A DNA stretch of 64,000 bases from CBDCUC01 sp965222485 (GTDB lineage: Bacteria; Pseudomonadota; Alphaproteobacteria; Rhizobiales; Hyphomicrobiaceae): contig CBDCUC010000039.1 in NCBI GenBank assembly GCA_965222485.1, positions 496,001 to 560,000 on the forward strand, given 5' to 3'. A program made the position numbers and the translations under genes. The notes under the pieces were generated by a model. It was not told where the DNA came from. It saw only the letters and a program-made list of their open reading frames with translations, and searched no databases. Shown here in pieces: positions 17,922-27,512 of the stretch. The first letter of the stretch is position 1; each line of letters starts with the position of its first letter.

Positions 17922-19613
17922 GTGAGCCTGTTTGACACCCATAAGGTTGTAAACCAGCCGCCACCCTTTGAGGACATAAACCTGTTCACGTCCGACGCTG
18001 GACTGCAGGACGCCGTATCGCGCGAAGGCGGCGAGGGGGCGACAAAAGCACTTTCCGCATTTGGGGCCGTATGCGGATCTGCCGCAGTGCAGCGCAGGGG
18101 CGTTGCGGCAAACTCTTCTCCGCCTGAGCTTGAAACCTACGACGCGGCAGGCCATCGCATCGACAGGATCACGCATCACGCGTCCTTCCTTGAGAACCTC
18201 GAAATGAGCATGGCGGAAGGGGTCCAGTCGGCTTTATGGGCACATCTAACGGCACGGGGCAAAGAACGTGGCTCTGGCGTCGCGGTCTCGCGCACGGCTG
18301 CATTGTATTTGGCTGGTCAGGTGGATGCAGGGCATTGTTTGCCGCTGTCTACAACGACGGCAGCGGTGCCGGCATTGAGCCTTGCAGGCGAGTCGTGTGC
18401 GCTGACAGCTCTGCTGTTGCCGCGGATAGTTGCCAAGACCTACGACGCAAGCCTCGCACCGATAGCGGACAAACGCTCAATCCTGGTCGGATTGGGGATC
18501 GCTGAAAAGCAGGCGGGCAGCGATATCGACGGCTGCACTAGCGTTGCACGAAAAGCGTCATCCGCCAGCGACCTGTATGACTATCGGCTCACCGGCCACA
18601 AGTGGTGGGTGTCGGCACCGATAGCAGACGGCTTCATCATCTTTGCTAGAGAAGATTCAGCCGGCGACCATGGCGCCGTATCCTGTTTCTTTGTGCCAGC
18701 GCTGCTGCCGGATGGCAGCCGCAACGCTATTCGGTTTATGCGCCTGAAACGCGCGATCGGGTGTCGCTCCGCTGCTGCAGCTGAGGTGGAGTTTAGTGAC
18801 GCCCATGCCATAAGACTAGGCGGACCCGGACAAGGCCGCCGCGCCATCTCGCTGATGATGCCCTACCTGCAGCTCGATTCAATGACGCTTGCCGCAGCCA
18901 TGATGCGCCGGACAGTGGCACAAGCCATTCACCACGCCGAGCACCGCAGGATCGATCAAAAGGCACTGATCGACCAGCCTCTCATGAAACAAGTGCTTGC
19001 CGATATGGCACTGGATGTGGAGGCGGCCACCGCGTTGACCTTCCGTATCGCGCGTGCCGTTGATCACGCCCGGGATGCGCATGCCGCCGCGTGGGTTCGC
19101 TTCATGGCGCCGGTGGGAAGATATTGGATGGCTAAGATTGCGCCGGCATTAGCAGCTGAGGCGATGGAGTGCATTGGCGGGAACAGCCTTGCCGATGAGC
19201 ATATCGCTTCCCGCATCTACCGGGACGTCATGGCGAATGCGATTTGGCCGATGCCAGGCAACGCTCAGGTTCTCGATGTCCTGACGATCATGTTGCGCGA
19301 ACCCGAAGCAGTAGAGTTGGTGATGGATGAGCTGGGTCAAGCGAGCAAAGGCGACGAGCATCTGGAGGCGGCACACGATCGGCTTCTGACGATACTGCAT
19401 GATCCACGCTACCTTGATGTGCGCGCCCGTTCATTTGTGGAAGGATTGGCGATCCTGGCTGCGGGGACCATTCTACGCGCGCACGCACCGTCGTCGGTCG
19501 CAGACGCCTTTATCGCCACGCGCGCCGGTAGCCTGGCGCGTGTTACGTACGGTCAGGGTTTGGACTGGGCCGATCAAAGCGCCATTATTGCCCGCGCATC
19601 CCCCAACCACTGA
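17922..19613 (+). CDS. AidB-like acyl-CoA dehydrogenase family protein
   Basis: A protein of about 563 residues aligned by eye with E. coli AidB, a flavoprotein of the alkylation response. Shared features are the N-terminal THKVVNQPPPFEDINLF, PPELETYDAAGHRIDRI, the flavin-binding GLGIAEKQAGSD (compare MGMTEKQGGSD), VSCFFVPALLPDGSRNAIR, and a late ECIGGNSLADEHIASRIYRD. The substrate of AidB proteins is not settled, and DNA protection is only a possible role. The start is uncertain: GTG at 17922 gives the usual family N-terminus, ATG at 17865 adds 19 residues, and the frame is open to 17718. GGNSL replaces the GGIGY of AidB. Confidence 0.8.
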   Translation: MSLFDTHKVVNQPPPFEDINLFTSDAGLQDAVSREGGEGATKALSAFGAVCGSAAVQRRGVAANSSPPELETYDAAGHRIDRITHHASFLENLEMSMAEGVQSALWAHLTARGKERGSGVAVSRTAALYLAGQVDAGHCLPLSTTTAAVPALSLAGESCALTALLLPRIVAKTYDASLAPIADKRSILVGLGIAEKQAGSDIDGCTSVARKASSASDLYDYRLTGHKWWVSAPIADGFIIFAREDSAGDHGAVSCFFVPALLPDGSRNAIRFMRLKRAIGCRSAAAAEVEFSDAHAIRLGGPGQGRRAISLMMPYLQLDSMTLAAAMMRRTVAQAIHHAEHRRIDQKALIDQPLMKQVLADMALDVEAATALTFRIARAVDHARDAHAAAWVRFMAPVGRYWMAKIAPALAAEAMECIGGNSLADEHIASRIYRDVMANAIWPMPGNAQVLDVLTIMLREPEAVELVMDELGQASKGDEHLEAAHDRLLTILHDPRYLDVRARSFVEGLAILAAGTILRAHAPSSVADAFIATRAGSLARVTYGQGLDWADQSAIIARASPNH

Positions 19614-19668
19614 CATACGACAGCTGAACGACACATCGATCCAAACAATTCCAGCAGATGCTCTCAAT

Positions 19669-20922
19669 TCAAGTGAACAGCCAGGACGAAACCCCACCTC
19701 GGCGCGCAAGGTCGGCAAGATTGGCGTCATGCTGGCCAAATACAACCTCGGTTGGCGTTGACGGGATCCACGACGCGCCATCCTTTTTCTCCCGATAGGG
19801 GGCCATTAACTCACGCCAGGCCTCCTCATCGAGCGGCCGCTCTGGTGGCTTCATCGGCGGTAGTCGTTTCAACCCGCTTTGCGTTGCGAGCCAGGCATAT
19901 GTCGCCTGCCAAACCTCGACGGGGGCGGGCATGTTATGACGCGCTTTTAGTTGCGTGACTGTCAAAACGCCGGTTTCGCGAAAGTGCGGCCCGATCTCCA
20001 ATGTTGCCACGCGAGCATTCCCGCGCCGAACAGAAAACAACCGGCATTTGTCGCGCACCAATCGGTCCGCATATTGGTCGGTACAATTCTGCATCGCGTG
20101 CGATTCCTCAATAATGCTGCTTTTATCTGTGAGCGGCACGAAGCGATAGCCGTTGAGCAAACCGGCATCCATCCACGCATCGCAGATCGTTCCAGGGGCC
20201 AGTTGAAGCACCAGACGTATCCTGTTGAACCAGCTTTTCGCTGCGCAGAGTGCGGTATCGAAACTGACTTCCGGCCGCCATGGCACAACAATCAAATCAC
20301 GCGCCCGGGCACCGCCTTCGCGCGAAAACCAGGCATACGCTGCCAGCACTGCAAATAGTTCGCGTGGGTCGTCGGCTTGGTCGAATACAGGCTGCTCACT
20401 CAGCCACAGCGCAAAATCGTCGTGCGCCGCTTCCACCGCGAAAGCCAGAGACTGCAACCAGAATGCACTTTCACGCCGCCGCCGGGGCAGACGGGTTGCG
20501 ATACGGCGCGAAAAAGATTCAGAGTCGGGAAGCTTTGGCAGCGGCGCCGTAAAGGCCTCCGGCGGTAGCCGTCGAAGCCAATAGGGAAGGTCCATTGCCC
20601 GCGCAACGGCCTTTAGTGCAGCACCATTCTCGACGAGTTCGCCGGCAAACCGGCGCCTTTGTGAAGACAGGTGCTTGCCTGCGAGAACGAACGCGGCACC
20701 TGGAAAGACAGTGGCCAGATCCGCATAACGTGTCGAGCGCCGAATCAAGCGGCGTAGAGGTTGACGCACGGGCGTGATGAACCGGCGAACCAACAGTTCT
20801 GTTTCTGTCGGCAGCTTTGTCGGCGAAAGATGTGCGCGCGCAGCTCTTGCGCTCGCAACCCGGGGATAGTCTTGACGCATCGTACTGTCCAGTCGTCCAA
20901 TACGTGAGCAGCTCCCCAGCAC
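19669..20922 (-). CDS. PcfJ-domain protein
   Basis: A 417-residue protein whose C-terminal third matches the PcfJ domain (PF14284), first noted on conjugative plasmids: EESHAMQNCTDQYADRL, then RLFSVRRGNARVATLEIGP and TVTQLKARHNMPAP. The N-terminal half is arginine-rich, without recognised domains. PcfJ-like proteins are found on chromosomes as well as plasmids and their function is unknown. No conjugation or plasmid genes surround it; it is convergent with the AidB-like gene and unlinked to ruvX. The exact start is uncertain, since several starts exist in the first 60 bases. Confidence 0.65.
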   Translation of the reverse strand: MLGSCSRIGRLDSTMRQDYPRVASARAARAHLSPTKLPTETELLVRRFITPVRQPLRRLIRRSTRYADLATVFPGAAFVLAGKHLSSQRRRFAGELVENGAALKAVARAMDLPYWLRRLPPEAFTAPLPKLPDSESFSRRIATRLPRRRRESAFWLQSLAFAVEAAHDDFALWLSEQPVFDQADDPRELFAVLAAYAWFSREGGARARDLIVVPWRPEVSFDTALCAAKSWFNRIRLVLQLAPGTICDAWMDAGLLNGYRFVPLTDKSSIIEESHAMQNCTDQYADRLVRDKCRLFSVRRGNARVATLEIGPHFRETGVLTVTQLKARHNMPAPVEVWQATYAWLATQSGLKRLPPMKPPERPLDEEAWRELMAPYREKKDGASWIPSTPTEVVFGQHDANLADLARRGGVSSWLFT

Positions 20923-21142
20923 CCAAACTCAAGGCACCCAAAGGCTCGCAGACCAATTTGGCAGCGATGCGACGCTTACTCGGCCAAAGCTGGACACGAT
21001 CTACATATGCACCGGCAATTATTGGTTTTTGCTGCCGAACAAAAAGTTTTGTTCAGTGGACGCGGCATTTTCATAAGTAGGCAAGCTGAAGAGGCGCGCT
21101 GCTTACATCTCTACATGGTACACGTATCAACAGGTGAGAAGG

Positions 21143-21643
21143 TTACAACGCGTTCATTCGGTCCAGGGCGCTTTGTAAGATGATCGTTGCAGCCACCTTG
21201 TCGATCACTTCCGACCGCCGCTTGCGACTGGCATCCGCTTCAATCAGTGTCCTTTCGGCGGCAACAGTGGACAAACGCTCATCCCATAACAGCATAGGCA
21301 GCGCGCTCAGCGCATTGAAATTGCGGGCCATGGCGCGTGCGGATTGGGCGCGCGGACCTTCTGAACCATCAAGATTCGCAGGCAACCCGAGCACGAGACC
21401 GCCCACATCGTGTTCTTCTGCGAGTTGCAACAGGCGTTCAGCGTCGGTCTTGAATTTGGTGCGCCGGATCGTCTCCAGCGGCGACGCAATGGTTCTTGTG
21501 ACATCCGACAATGCCAAGCCCAGCGTCTTGCTGCCGGCATCAATTCCTATCAACCGCTGATTGGTGCGAAGCAACTGCGAAAAGTCGGCAGCGTCTTCTA
21601 GTGTTTGTCCATGTGCTGAGACGTTGTCGCCAGTATCTGCCAT
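21143..21643 (-). CDS. ruvX: Holliday junction resolvase-like RuvX/YqgF
   Basis: A 166-residue RNase H-fold protein of the YqgF/RuvX family, linked to Holliday junction resolution and 16S rRNA 5' processing. Motifs: LIGIDAGSKTLGLALSD with the first catalytic aspartate, VGGLVLGLPANLDGSEGPRA with the family signature, and LLWDERLSTVAAE with the second aspartate; EVIDKVAATIILQSALD closes the chain. The start at 21643 gives a normal length; a longer frame reaches 21748. In Rhizobiales ruvX usually lies next to gatC, divergently; here the spermidine-synthase-like gene stands between them. Confidence 0.93.
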   Translation of the reverse strand: MADTGDNVSAHGQTLEDAADFSQLLRTNQRLIGIDAGSKTLGLALSDVTRTIASPLETIRRTKFKTDAERLLQLAEEHDVGGLVLGLPANLDGSEGPRAQSARAMARNFNALSALPMLLWDERLSTVAAERTLIEADASRKRRSEVIDKVAATIILQSALDRMNAL

Positions 21644-21929
21644 GTCGTATCGTTCGTTGATGCTCTCGCCTTGCGGCAAACGCTTATACCGCGGATCGCC
21701 GGTAAAGTGTTCCTTAAACGCTGCGAGCTTGTTCGTGCAGGCCTGCAAGAGGCAGCCCGTTAAGAGAATGCTTATCGATGTCGCACCCCGCAGCAGGTCT
21801 TAGCGCAACATTTTTAAGAGTGCCGAATTAAGTCACGCGTTCCATCCCTGCTCACCCCATGCTTTACAGCGTATCAAGGTTTCCAAATTACTGTTCCGCC
21901 ATCGTTCATGAATGGTGAGGACAAGCACA

Positions 21930-24248
21930 ATGGGTGCTTTAAAGCAGGTTGTCGGCCCTGCAGGCTTGTTAGGATCGATGCGCGACCAGCGTGTCGTATT
22001 GGGACTATTCACGGCAACAATTTTTCTCTCGGCCTGCTTGTTATTTGGCGTCCAACCCATGTTCGCCAAAATGGTGTTGCCAAAGCTCGGCGGCTCGCCA
22101 TCGGTGTGGGCGGTCTCCATGTGCTTCTTTCAGGCCGTGTTGTTAGGCGGGTATCTCTACGCTCATGCCCTTAACCGTCGCTTGGGGCCCGAACACGCCA
22201 TCTTGACACATTTGGCCATTCTGACAGTCGCGTGTCTGGCGCTACCGATCGCTTTGCCAGAAATGGCCGATCAGCCTCCGGAAGGAAACACCTACCTGTG
22301 GCTCGTGGGCGTTTTGGCGCTGGGCGTGGGGTTGCCATTCTTTGCCGTGTCCGCCAACGCACCGCTGCTTCAGTCGTGGTTCGGCCGAACCGGTCACCCT
22401 CATGCCGCCGATCCCTATTTTCTTTATGGCGCGAGCAATCTCGGCAGTCTCCTCGCTCTCCTGTCGTATCCCGTTCTGCTCGAGCCATTTTTGGGCCTTG
22501 CGGAGCAGTCCTTCGTCTGGACAGTCGGATATATCTTCCTGGCAGCTGGCATTTCTGTGTGCGGGCTCACGATGATCCGCGCAGTGAGAGCGTCAGCAGC
22601 AGTGCTTGAAGACGTTCCCACCGATGCACACGTGACAGATCAGTCATCCAATCCTCCCGCCACCCTGACCTGGACATCCCGTGCCGTTTGGATTGCCCTG
22701 GCGTTTGTTCCCTCAGGCCTCCTCGTTGCCTTCACGACCTTCCTGACGACCGACATTGCGTCAGCGCCCTTCCTGTGGGTAATCCCGCTTGCGGCATTTC
22801 TTGGCACGTTCCCAATGACATTCCGCGACACACCGCTGATCCCGCACGACAAACTTGTGAAGCATCTGCCATTGTTCGTCGGCCTCACCATTGTCGCTAC
22901 AGCATCATCGACGCCGGTGACCTGGAAGCTGGCGTTAATCTCCAGCGCCGTGGCATTTGGAATGATCACGCTTGTGTGCCACCGCGAACTCTATATGCGC
23001 CGTCCACCCGCTGCGCAGTTGACCGAGTTCTATCTTTGGATGTCATTCGGCGGAGTTCTGGGCGGAATGTTCGCTGCGATCCTAGCCCCGCAGCTTTTCA
23101 CCAGCGTATTTGAGTTTCCCTTGCTGATGGCTGCAGCCTTGCTATTGCGTCCACAAATCCTCAGCGGGAACAATGATAAGCGGCACTGGCGCCAAGCAGG
23201 TCTCATTGCGTTAGGCGCATTTGTGGTCTTATGTCTTGTCAACCTGACCCTCGGCGCTCTTGGTGTGGAGCTCCACCCGCTCGCCAGATTGGCAGTCTGC
23301 GCCGCAATGCTGCTGGTGCTGCTCGCAATATCATCATTCCCCGTCGCCCAATTAGGTGTCGTGGCATCGATGCTGTTTGCCGTCGTCATGATCCCTGAGG
23401 GTATCGGTACGCTGCATCAGGTTCGCAGCTTCTTCGGTGTCCATCGCGTGTTCGAACCGCCCGCGAAGGACAGACGCATGCTATTCCACGGCATGACGAT
23501 GCACGGCTATGAGCGTGTGATCGATGCTTCTGGAAATCGCGTAGAGATGCCGGTGCCAGCAAGCTATTACGCGCCGCAAGGCCCGATGGCCAAAGGTGTA
23601 GAAGTCGCGCGTCAGGCAACACAACAAAGCCGCGGAGACCGCCCCTTGCGTGTGGGCATTGTCGGCTTGGGTGCTGGCAGCATGGCTTGCCACAAGAAAA
23701 CCGGCGAGTCTTGGCGTTACTTTGAGATTGACCAATCCGTCGTCGACATTGCTCGCAACGAGAAGCTGTTCCGGTTCCTATCGGCTTGCGATCCAAAGGC
23801 CGACATCGTTGTGGGAGACGCACGCCTTACGCTCATCCATGAGCCGGCACAAGGTTTCGATTATCTCGTGATCGATGCCTTTTCATCAGATGCAATCCCC
23901 ACGCATCTTTTGACTGCCGAAGCACTGCAACTCTATTTCGACAAGCTCGGTGAAAATGGCCTGCTTGCCATTCACCTGTCGAACCGTCATCTCGACCTGC
24001 CGCCTGTGGTTGCCGCCGGTTTGAGTAAGGTGCCCGGTGTGGAGGCCGTGCTCGTGCGTGACATTCGAGAAAAGTCGACCATGGAACATTCTTCATCGAT
24101 CGTAATGCTCGCATCTCGCAACCCAATGGCACTGCAAGAGCCGGCCGCTTGGCACGGCGCCGGGAAACCACAAACGGCTGGTGTTAAACATTGGACGGAT
24201 GATTATTCCGATGTCCTGTCCACCCTGCTGCGCAAATCGTTCCAGTAG
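21930..24248 (+). CDS. Membrane-fused spermidine-synthase-like protein
   Basis: A 772-residue protein. The N-terminal half has about ten transmembrane segments, starting LGLFTATIFLSACLLFGVQP and including the family segment QPMFAKMVLPKLGGSPSVWA. The C-terminal part (about residues 510-770) is a spermidine-synthase-like methyltransferase fold: GIVGLGAGSMACHKK is the nucleotide-binding loop, IVVGDARLTL and YLVIDAFSSDAIPTHLL follow. Such fusions are widespread but their reaction is not established; polyamine synthesis should not be assumed. The ATG at 21930 is preceded by GAGG at about 9 bases. The gene is divergent from ruvX and read towards gatC. Confidence 0.87.
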   Translation: MGALKQVVGPAGLLGSMRDQRVVLGLFTATIFLSACLLFGVQPMFAKMVLPKLGGSPSVWAVSMCFFQAVLLGGYLYAHALNRRLGPEHAILTHLAILTVACLALPIALPEMADQPPEGNTYLWLVGVLALGVGLPFFAVSANAPLLQSWFGRTGHPHAADPYFLYGASNLGSLLALLSYPVLLEPFLGLAEQSFVWTVGYIFLAAGISVCGLTMIRAVRASAAVLEDVPTDAHVTDQSSNPPATLTWTSRAVWIALAFVPSGLLVAFTTFLTTDIASAPFLWVIPLAAFLGTFPMTFRDTPLIPHDKLVKHLPLFVGLTIVATASSTPVTWKLALISSAVAFGMITLVCHRELYMRRPPAAQLTEFYLWMSFGGVLGGMFAAILAPQLFTSVFEFPLLMAAALLLRPQILSGNNDKRHWRQAGLIALGAFVVLCLVNLTLGALGVELHPLARLAVCAAMLLVLLAISSFPVAQLGVVASMLFAVVMIPEGIGTLHQVRSFFGVHRVFEPPAKDRRMLFHGMTMHGYERVIDASGNRVEMPVPASYYAPQGPMAKGVEVARQATQQSRGDRPLRVGIVGLGAGSMACHKKTGESWRYFEIDQSVVDIARNEKLFRFLSACDPKADIVVGDARLTLIHEPAQGFDYLVIDAFSSDAIPTHLLTAEALQLYFDKLGENGLLAIHLSNRHLDLPPVVAAGLSKVPGVEAVLVRDIREKSTMEHSSSIVMLASRNPMALQEPAAWHGAGKPQTAGVKHWTDDYSDVLSTLLRKSFQ

Positions 24249-24614
24249 ACCAAAGAGCGTTCGACCTCGGCACACCGCATCGGCCCGGGTCGAGCGCTTT
24301 GCGCGGGCCAACTGTTGCCCCCCAGTGCATTTCCGACCGGAAGTATGCGGCTGGCAACAGCACCAGTCACGCGGTTGCGGTTGCCCGAATACACTGACAA
24401 CCGTGCTACACTCGGGTTGCCGGCAATGAATTGCCAAAAACTTCAGATGTTTAGGGTGGTCCGAAGACCAACCGACTAGGCCTGTATGCGCCGCAAGCCG
24501 AAGAGGGTTGGCTTCGGCGCCCCACGACCCGGTTGCGCACCGCCCCACTTCGCGGCTAAGACACCTGAAATGGGGCAGGAATTCCCCTTCCCACGACAGC
24601 ACGGACGAGGATTT
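24249..24614. other. Intergenic region before gatC
   Basis: A 366-base stretch without a gene I can support. A minus-strand open frame covers much of it (24093-24602) but has no homology I recognise. A possible sigma-70 promoter for gatCA is TTGCCC near 24380 followed about 17 bases later by TGCTAC, but the match is poor. Confidence 0.3.
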
Positions 24615-24902
24615 ATGCAGGTCGACGACGCAACCGTCAGGCGCATCGCGCGGCTGGCGCGTATCAGGATCACCGATGAGGAAGCCGATAGCCTTCGAAC
24701 GGAGCTTTCGGGCATTCTCGATTGGGTCGAGCAGTTGAATGAGGTTGAGACCAAGGACGTGGAACCGATGACCCGCGTTGTTCCAATCTCGCTAAAAAAG
24801 CGCAAGGATGTCGTGTCCGATGGCGAGATACCCGGCAAAATCGTCGCCAACGCACCGATGACCGAAGACAATTTCTTCGTCGTTCCCAAGGTCGTCGAAT
24901 AG
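24615..24902 (+). CDS. gatC: Aspartyl/glutamyl-tRNA amidotransferase subunit C
   Basis: A 95-residue GatC, the small subunit that ties GatA and GatB in the tRNA-dependent amidotransferase. It starts MQVDDATVRRIARLARIRIT and has the typical ELSGILDWVEQLNEVETKDVEP and the C-terminal APMTEDNFFVVPKVVE. The ATG at 24615 has GAGG 6 bases upstream; the frame stays open upstream without conserved residues. gatA follows 240 bases downstream on the same strand. Confidence 0.96.
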   Translation: MQVDDATVRRIARLARIRITDEEADSLRTELSGILDWVEQLNEVETKDVEPMTRVVPISLKKRKDVVSDGEIPGKIVANAPMTEDNFFVVPKVVE

Positions 24903-25142
24903 GTAGGGCCGTAGAAATCGAAATCACGTTAGTAGGCAACCGGCTCGCTCGGGCCTCCAACGTGCACAACCGCATGGTTCCACATCGCACTAACCAAGCG
25001 ACAGAAGAACTGGATTAACGAACACAGCGCCCGGTTAATCATCAGTCCTGCGGTCTTGTGGATACGGTGCGCGAAGCCTCAACGATAAGACGCCTTAGTG
25101 GCATCGAGATGCGCTTGAGACAACGAACAGGCAAAATGACAC

Positions 25143-26741
25143 GTGACTGACCTAACAAAATTGACGATGGCTGAGGCCCGTGACGGCTTGCGGAAAAAGG
25201 ACTTCTCCGCCCGCGAATTAACGCAGGCCCATCAGCAGGCAATTGCCTCAGGCAACGACGCCATAAATGCCTACGTTCTGGAAACGCCTGATATCGCGTT
25301 AAAGCAGGCCGATGTTTCCGACAAGCGGCTGGCAAGCGGCGATGCACGTACGCTGGAAGGTCTACCGCTTGGTATTAAGGACCTGTTTGCCACCGAGGGT
25401 GTGCGCACAACCGCATGCTCGCGCATCCTCGATGGCTTTATTCCGCAGTATGAATCGACCGTGACCCGGAATCTTTGGGACGCGGGCGCCGTCATGCTTG
25501 GCAAGCTCAACAACGATGAATTCGCGATGGGCTCGTCGAATGAACACAGCGCCTTTGGTCCCGTAGTCAATCCATGGCGGCGGACGGGTGCGGACACCAA
25601 GATGGTGCCGGGTGGCTCCTCAGGTGGCTCCTCAGCGGCCGTAGCCGCCCATCTGTGCCTTGCCGCCACCGCAACCGACACCGGTGGCTCCATTCGCCAG
25701 CCCGCCGCACTTACAGGGACTGTCGGGCTAAAGCCGACATACGGGCGGTGTTCGCGTTGGGGCACCGTCGCCTTTGCATCATCGCTGGACCAGGCCGGAC
25801 CGATTACCCGAACCGTGCGCGATTCAGCAATCATGCTCGGCGTCATGGCAAGCCATGACCCTAAGGATACGACGAGCGTCGATGCTCCGGTGCCCGATTA
25901 TGAAAAGGCCTTGTCGCAGGGCATCAAGGGACTGCGAGTCGGCGTGCCCAAGGAATACCGCGTCGACAACATGCCGGCGGAGATCGACTCCTTGTGGTCC
26001 AAAGGCATTGAATGGCTGAAGGCGGCAGGCGCCACAATTCACGACATTTCGCTGCCGCACACCAAGTACGCACTGCCCGCTTACTACATTGTTGCGCCAG
26101 CCGAAGCATCGTCTAACCTGGCTCGCTATGACGGTGTCAGATATGGGTTGCGTGTTCCAGGAAAGGACTTGATCGACACCTACGAGGCCACACGGGCTCA
26201 GGGCTTCGGGCGCGAAGTCAAACGGCGCGTGCTTATCGGCACGTACGTTTTGTCTGCTGGCTACTATGATGCCTACTATCTGAAAGCACAAAAGGTGCGC
26301 ACGCTCATCAAGAGCGACTTCGACAAAGCGTGGGATAGCGTCGACGTCATCCTGACGCCAACGACACCCAGCCCGACATTCGGCTTTGGCGAAAAATCCG
26401 GCGATCCGCTGGCCATGTACCTTGAGGATATCTTTACCGTGCCCGTCAATATGGCCGGTCTCCCGGGGATTTCTATTCCAGCAGGCCTATCGTCAGATGG
26501 GCTGCCATTGGGCCTTCAGCTGATAGCCAAGCCGTTCGACGAAGAGACACTTTTCAAAACGGGTCAAGCAATCGAAGATGCTGCTGGACATTTAGAGCCG
26601 CCAGATGAGTGGTGGTCGCAGAAACATGCAAAAGCGCAAGGGGCGTCTGCGAAACCCGGCAAGGCGGTGGACAAGAAAAGTGGTAAGAAGACGGGCGCCA
26701 AGCCCAAGGCTGCCGCAAAATCGAAGACGAAGAAGGGCTGA
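25143..26741 (+). CDS. gatA: Aspartyl/glutamyl-tRNA amidotransferase subunit A
   Basis: A 532-residue amidase-signature enzyme that releases ammonia from glutamine for Glu-tRNA(Gln)/Asp-tRNA(Asn) amidation. The Ser-cisSer-Lys site is present: lysine in GLPLGIKDLFATEG, and the serine cluster in MVPGGSSGGSSAAVAA and DTGGSIRQPAALTG. The GTG at 25143 gives the common N-terminus MTDLTKLTMAEARDGLRK; the nearby ATG at 25137 is closed by a stop after four codons. The last 40 residues form a lysine/alanine-rich tail (KKSGKKTGAKPKAAAK) beyond the usual end of the family. Confidence 0.96.
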   Translation: MTDLTKLTMAEARDGLRKKDFSARELTQAHQQAIASGNDAINAYVLETPDIALKQADVSDKRLASGDARTLEGLPLGIKDLFATEGVRTTACSRILDGFIPQYESTVTRNLWDAGAVMLGKLNNDEFAMGSSNEHSAFGPVVNPWRRTGADTKMVPGGSSGGSSAAVAAHLCLAATATDTGGSIRQPAALTGTVGLKPTYGRCSRWGTVAFASSLDQAGPITRTVRDSAIMLGVMASHDPKDTTSVDAPVPDYEKALSQGIKGLRVGVPKEYRVDNMPAEIDSLWSKGIEWLKAAGATIHDISLPHTKYALPAYYIVAPAEASSNLARYDGVRYGLRVPGKDLIDTYEATRAQGFGREVKRRVLIGTYVLSAGYYDAYYLKAQKVRTLIKSDFDKAWDSVDVILTPTTPSPTFGFGEKSGDPLAMYLEDIFTVPVNMAGLPGISIPAGLSSDGLPLGLQLIAKPFDEETLFKTGQAIEDAAGHLEPPDEWWSQKHAKAQGASAKPGKAVDKKSGKKTGAKPKAAAKSKTKKG

Positions 26742-26742
26742 T

Positions 26743-27084
26743 ATGGACCCACGACGACCTTGGGAATGCGCCGACATGGACCAGGTGCGCGCCGAGATAG
26801 ACCGGATCGATACACTCATGGTTGATCTGATCGCGGAACGTTTCGGTTACGTCGACCGGGCTTGGCAACTGAAAAACGCTCCCGCTGATGCGACAGTTCC
26901 CTGGCGGATCGAGCAGGTCATCACGCGCGTGAAACAACGCGCAGAAGAGCGCGAGGTGCCACCACAGCTTGCCGAAGCCCTGTGGCGCCAAATGATCGGC
27001 TGGTTTATCCAGTATGAGGAAGAGAAGTTGGGTTCCCAGCCTGGTGGCAAGAACGCCGGCGGCGACAGCGAGAACAGTGCATGA
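26743..27084 (+). CDS. Chorismate mutase (AroQ class)
   Basis: A 113-residue all-helical AroQ-type domain. The first helix reads MDQVRAEIDRIDTLMVDLIAERFGY, with the arginine and the R-x-x-ID-x-ID pattern of the family; a later helix has ALWRQMIGWFIQYEEEK. It would convert chorismate to prephenate; the short form is also used by isochorismate-pyruvate lyases, which cannot be excluded. It begins 1 base after the gatA stop and overlaps the next gene by 4 bases (ATGA), so it is translated as part of this operon. Confidence 0.85.
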   Translation: MDPRRPWECADMDQVRAEIDRIDTLMVDLIAERFGYVDRAWQLKNAPADATVPWRIEQVITRVKQRAEEREVPPQLAEALWRQMIGWFIQYEEEKLGSQPGGKNAGGDSENSA

Positions 27085-27374
27085 CCGGACTGCAACCCTT
27101 CGACCCAATGGGTGTCTTCCTTATCGCCGCGCTCAACCCGGTTGTGATTATTGTCGCGATACTGATGGGCCGGTCAGCCGATCAGTGGCAGAAGCTCATC
27201 GTCGCAGGATTTGCCGCCGCGCTGGCGGGCTTCATCGCAATCTGGCTTGTCACCCATTTCAAACTTCTCCCAGCCAAGGGAATCGGCGGCGCGACCGGAG
27301 CATTCATGATACAGTTTGTCCTTGGAACGCTGTGGGCTTCGTTGGCTTATGCCCTGAAGCGACGCAAGGCTTGA
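27081..27374 (+). CDS. Small conserved membrane protein
   Basis: A 97-residue protein with three hydrophobic segments: VFLIAALNPVVIIVAILMG, LIVAGFAAALAGFIAIWLV and GAFMIQFVLGTLWASLAYAL, followed by a short basic tail (KRRKA). It is probably an inner-membrane protein with no recognised domain. Its ATG overlaps the chorismate mutase stop codon (ATGA), so it is translationally coupled to that gene, a pairing that I recall in other Rhizobiales downstream of gatA. Confidence 0.75.
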   Translation: MTGLQPFDPMGVFLIAALNPVVIIVAILMGRSADQWQKLIVAGFAAALAGFIAIWLVTHFKLLPAKGIGGATGAFMIQFVLGTLWASLAYALKRRKA

Positions 27375-27512
27375 TCACGCGGGCATCGAATCCCATTTGC
27401 AGAAGTGCTTGCCCGCGGCCAACCCGTGTCGCAGCAGCATCGCATTCGGGACATGGGCGCAACAAAATTCTGGCTCGTGTTGGTTGGTAGAAATAAGCGT
27501 GGAGGAACATGC

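Noticed and set aside
24093..24602. Long minus-strand frame between the spermidine-synthase-like gene and gatC
   Set aside because: It overlaps the end of a well supported gene and has no recognisable features.
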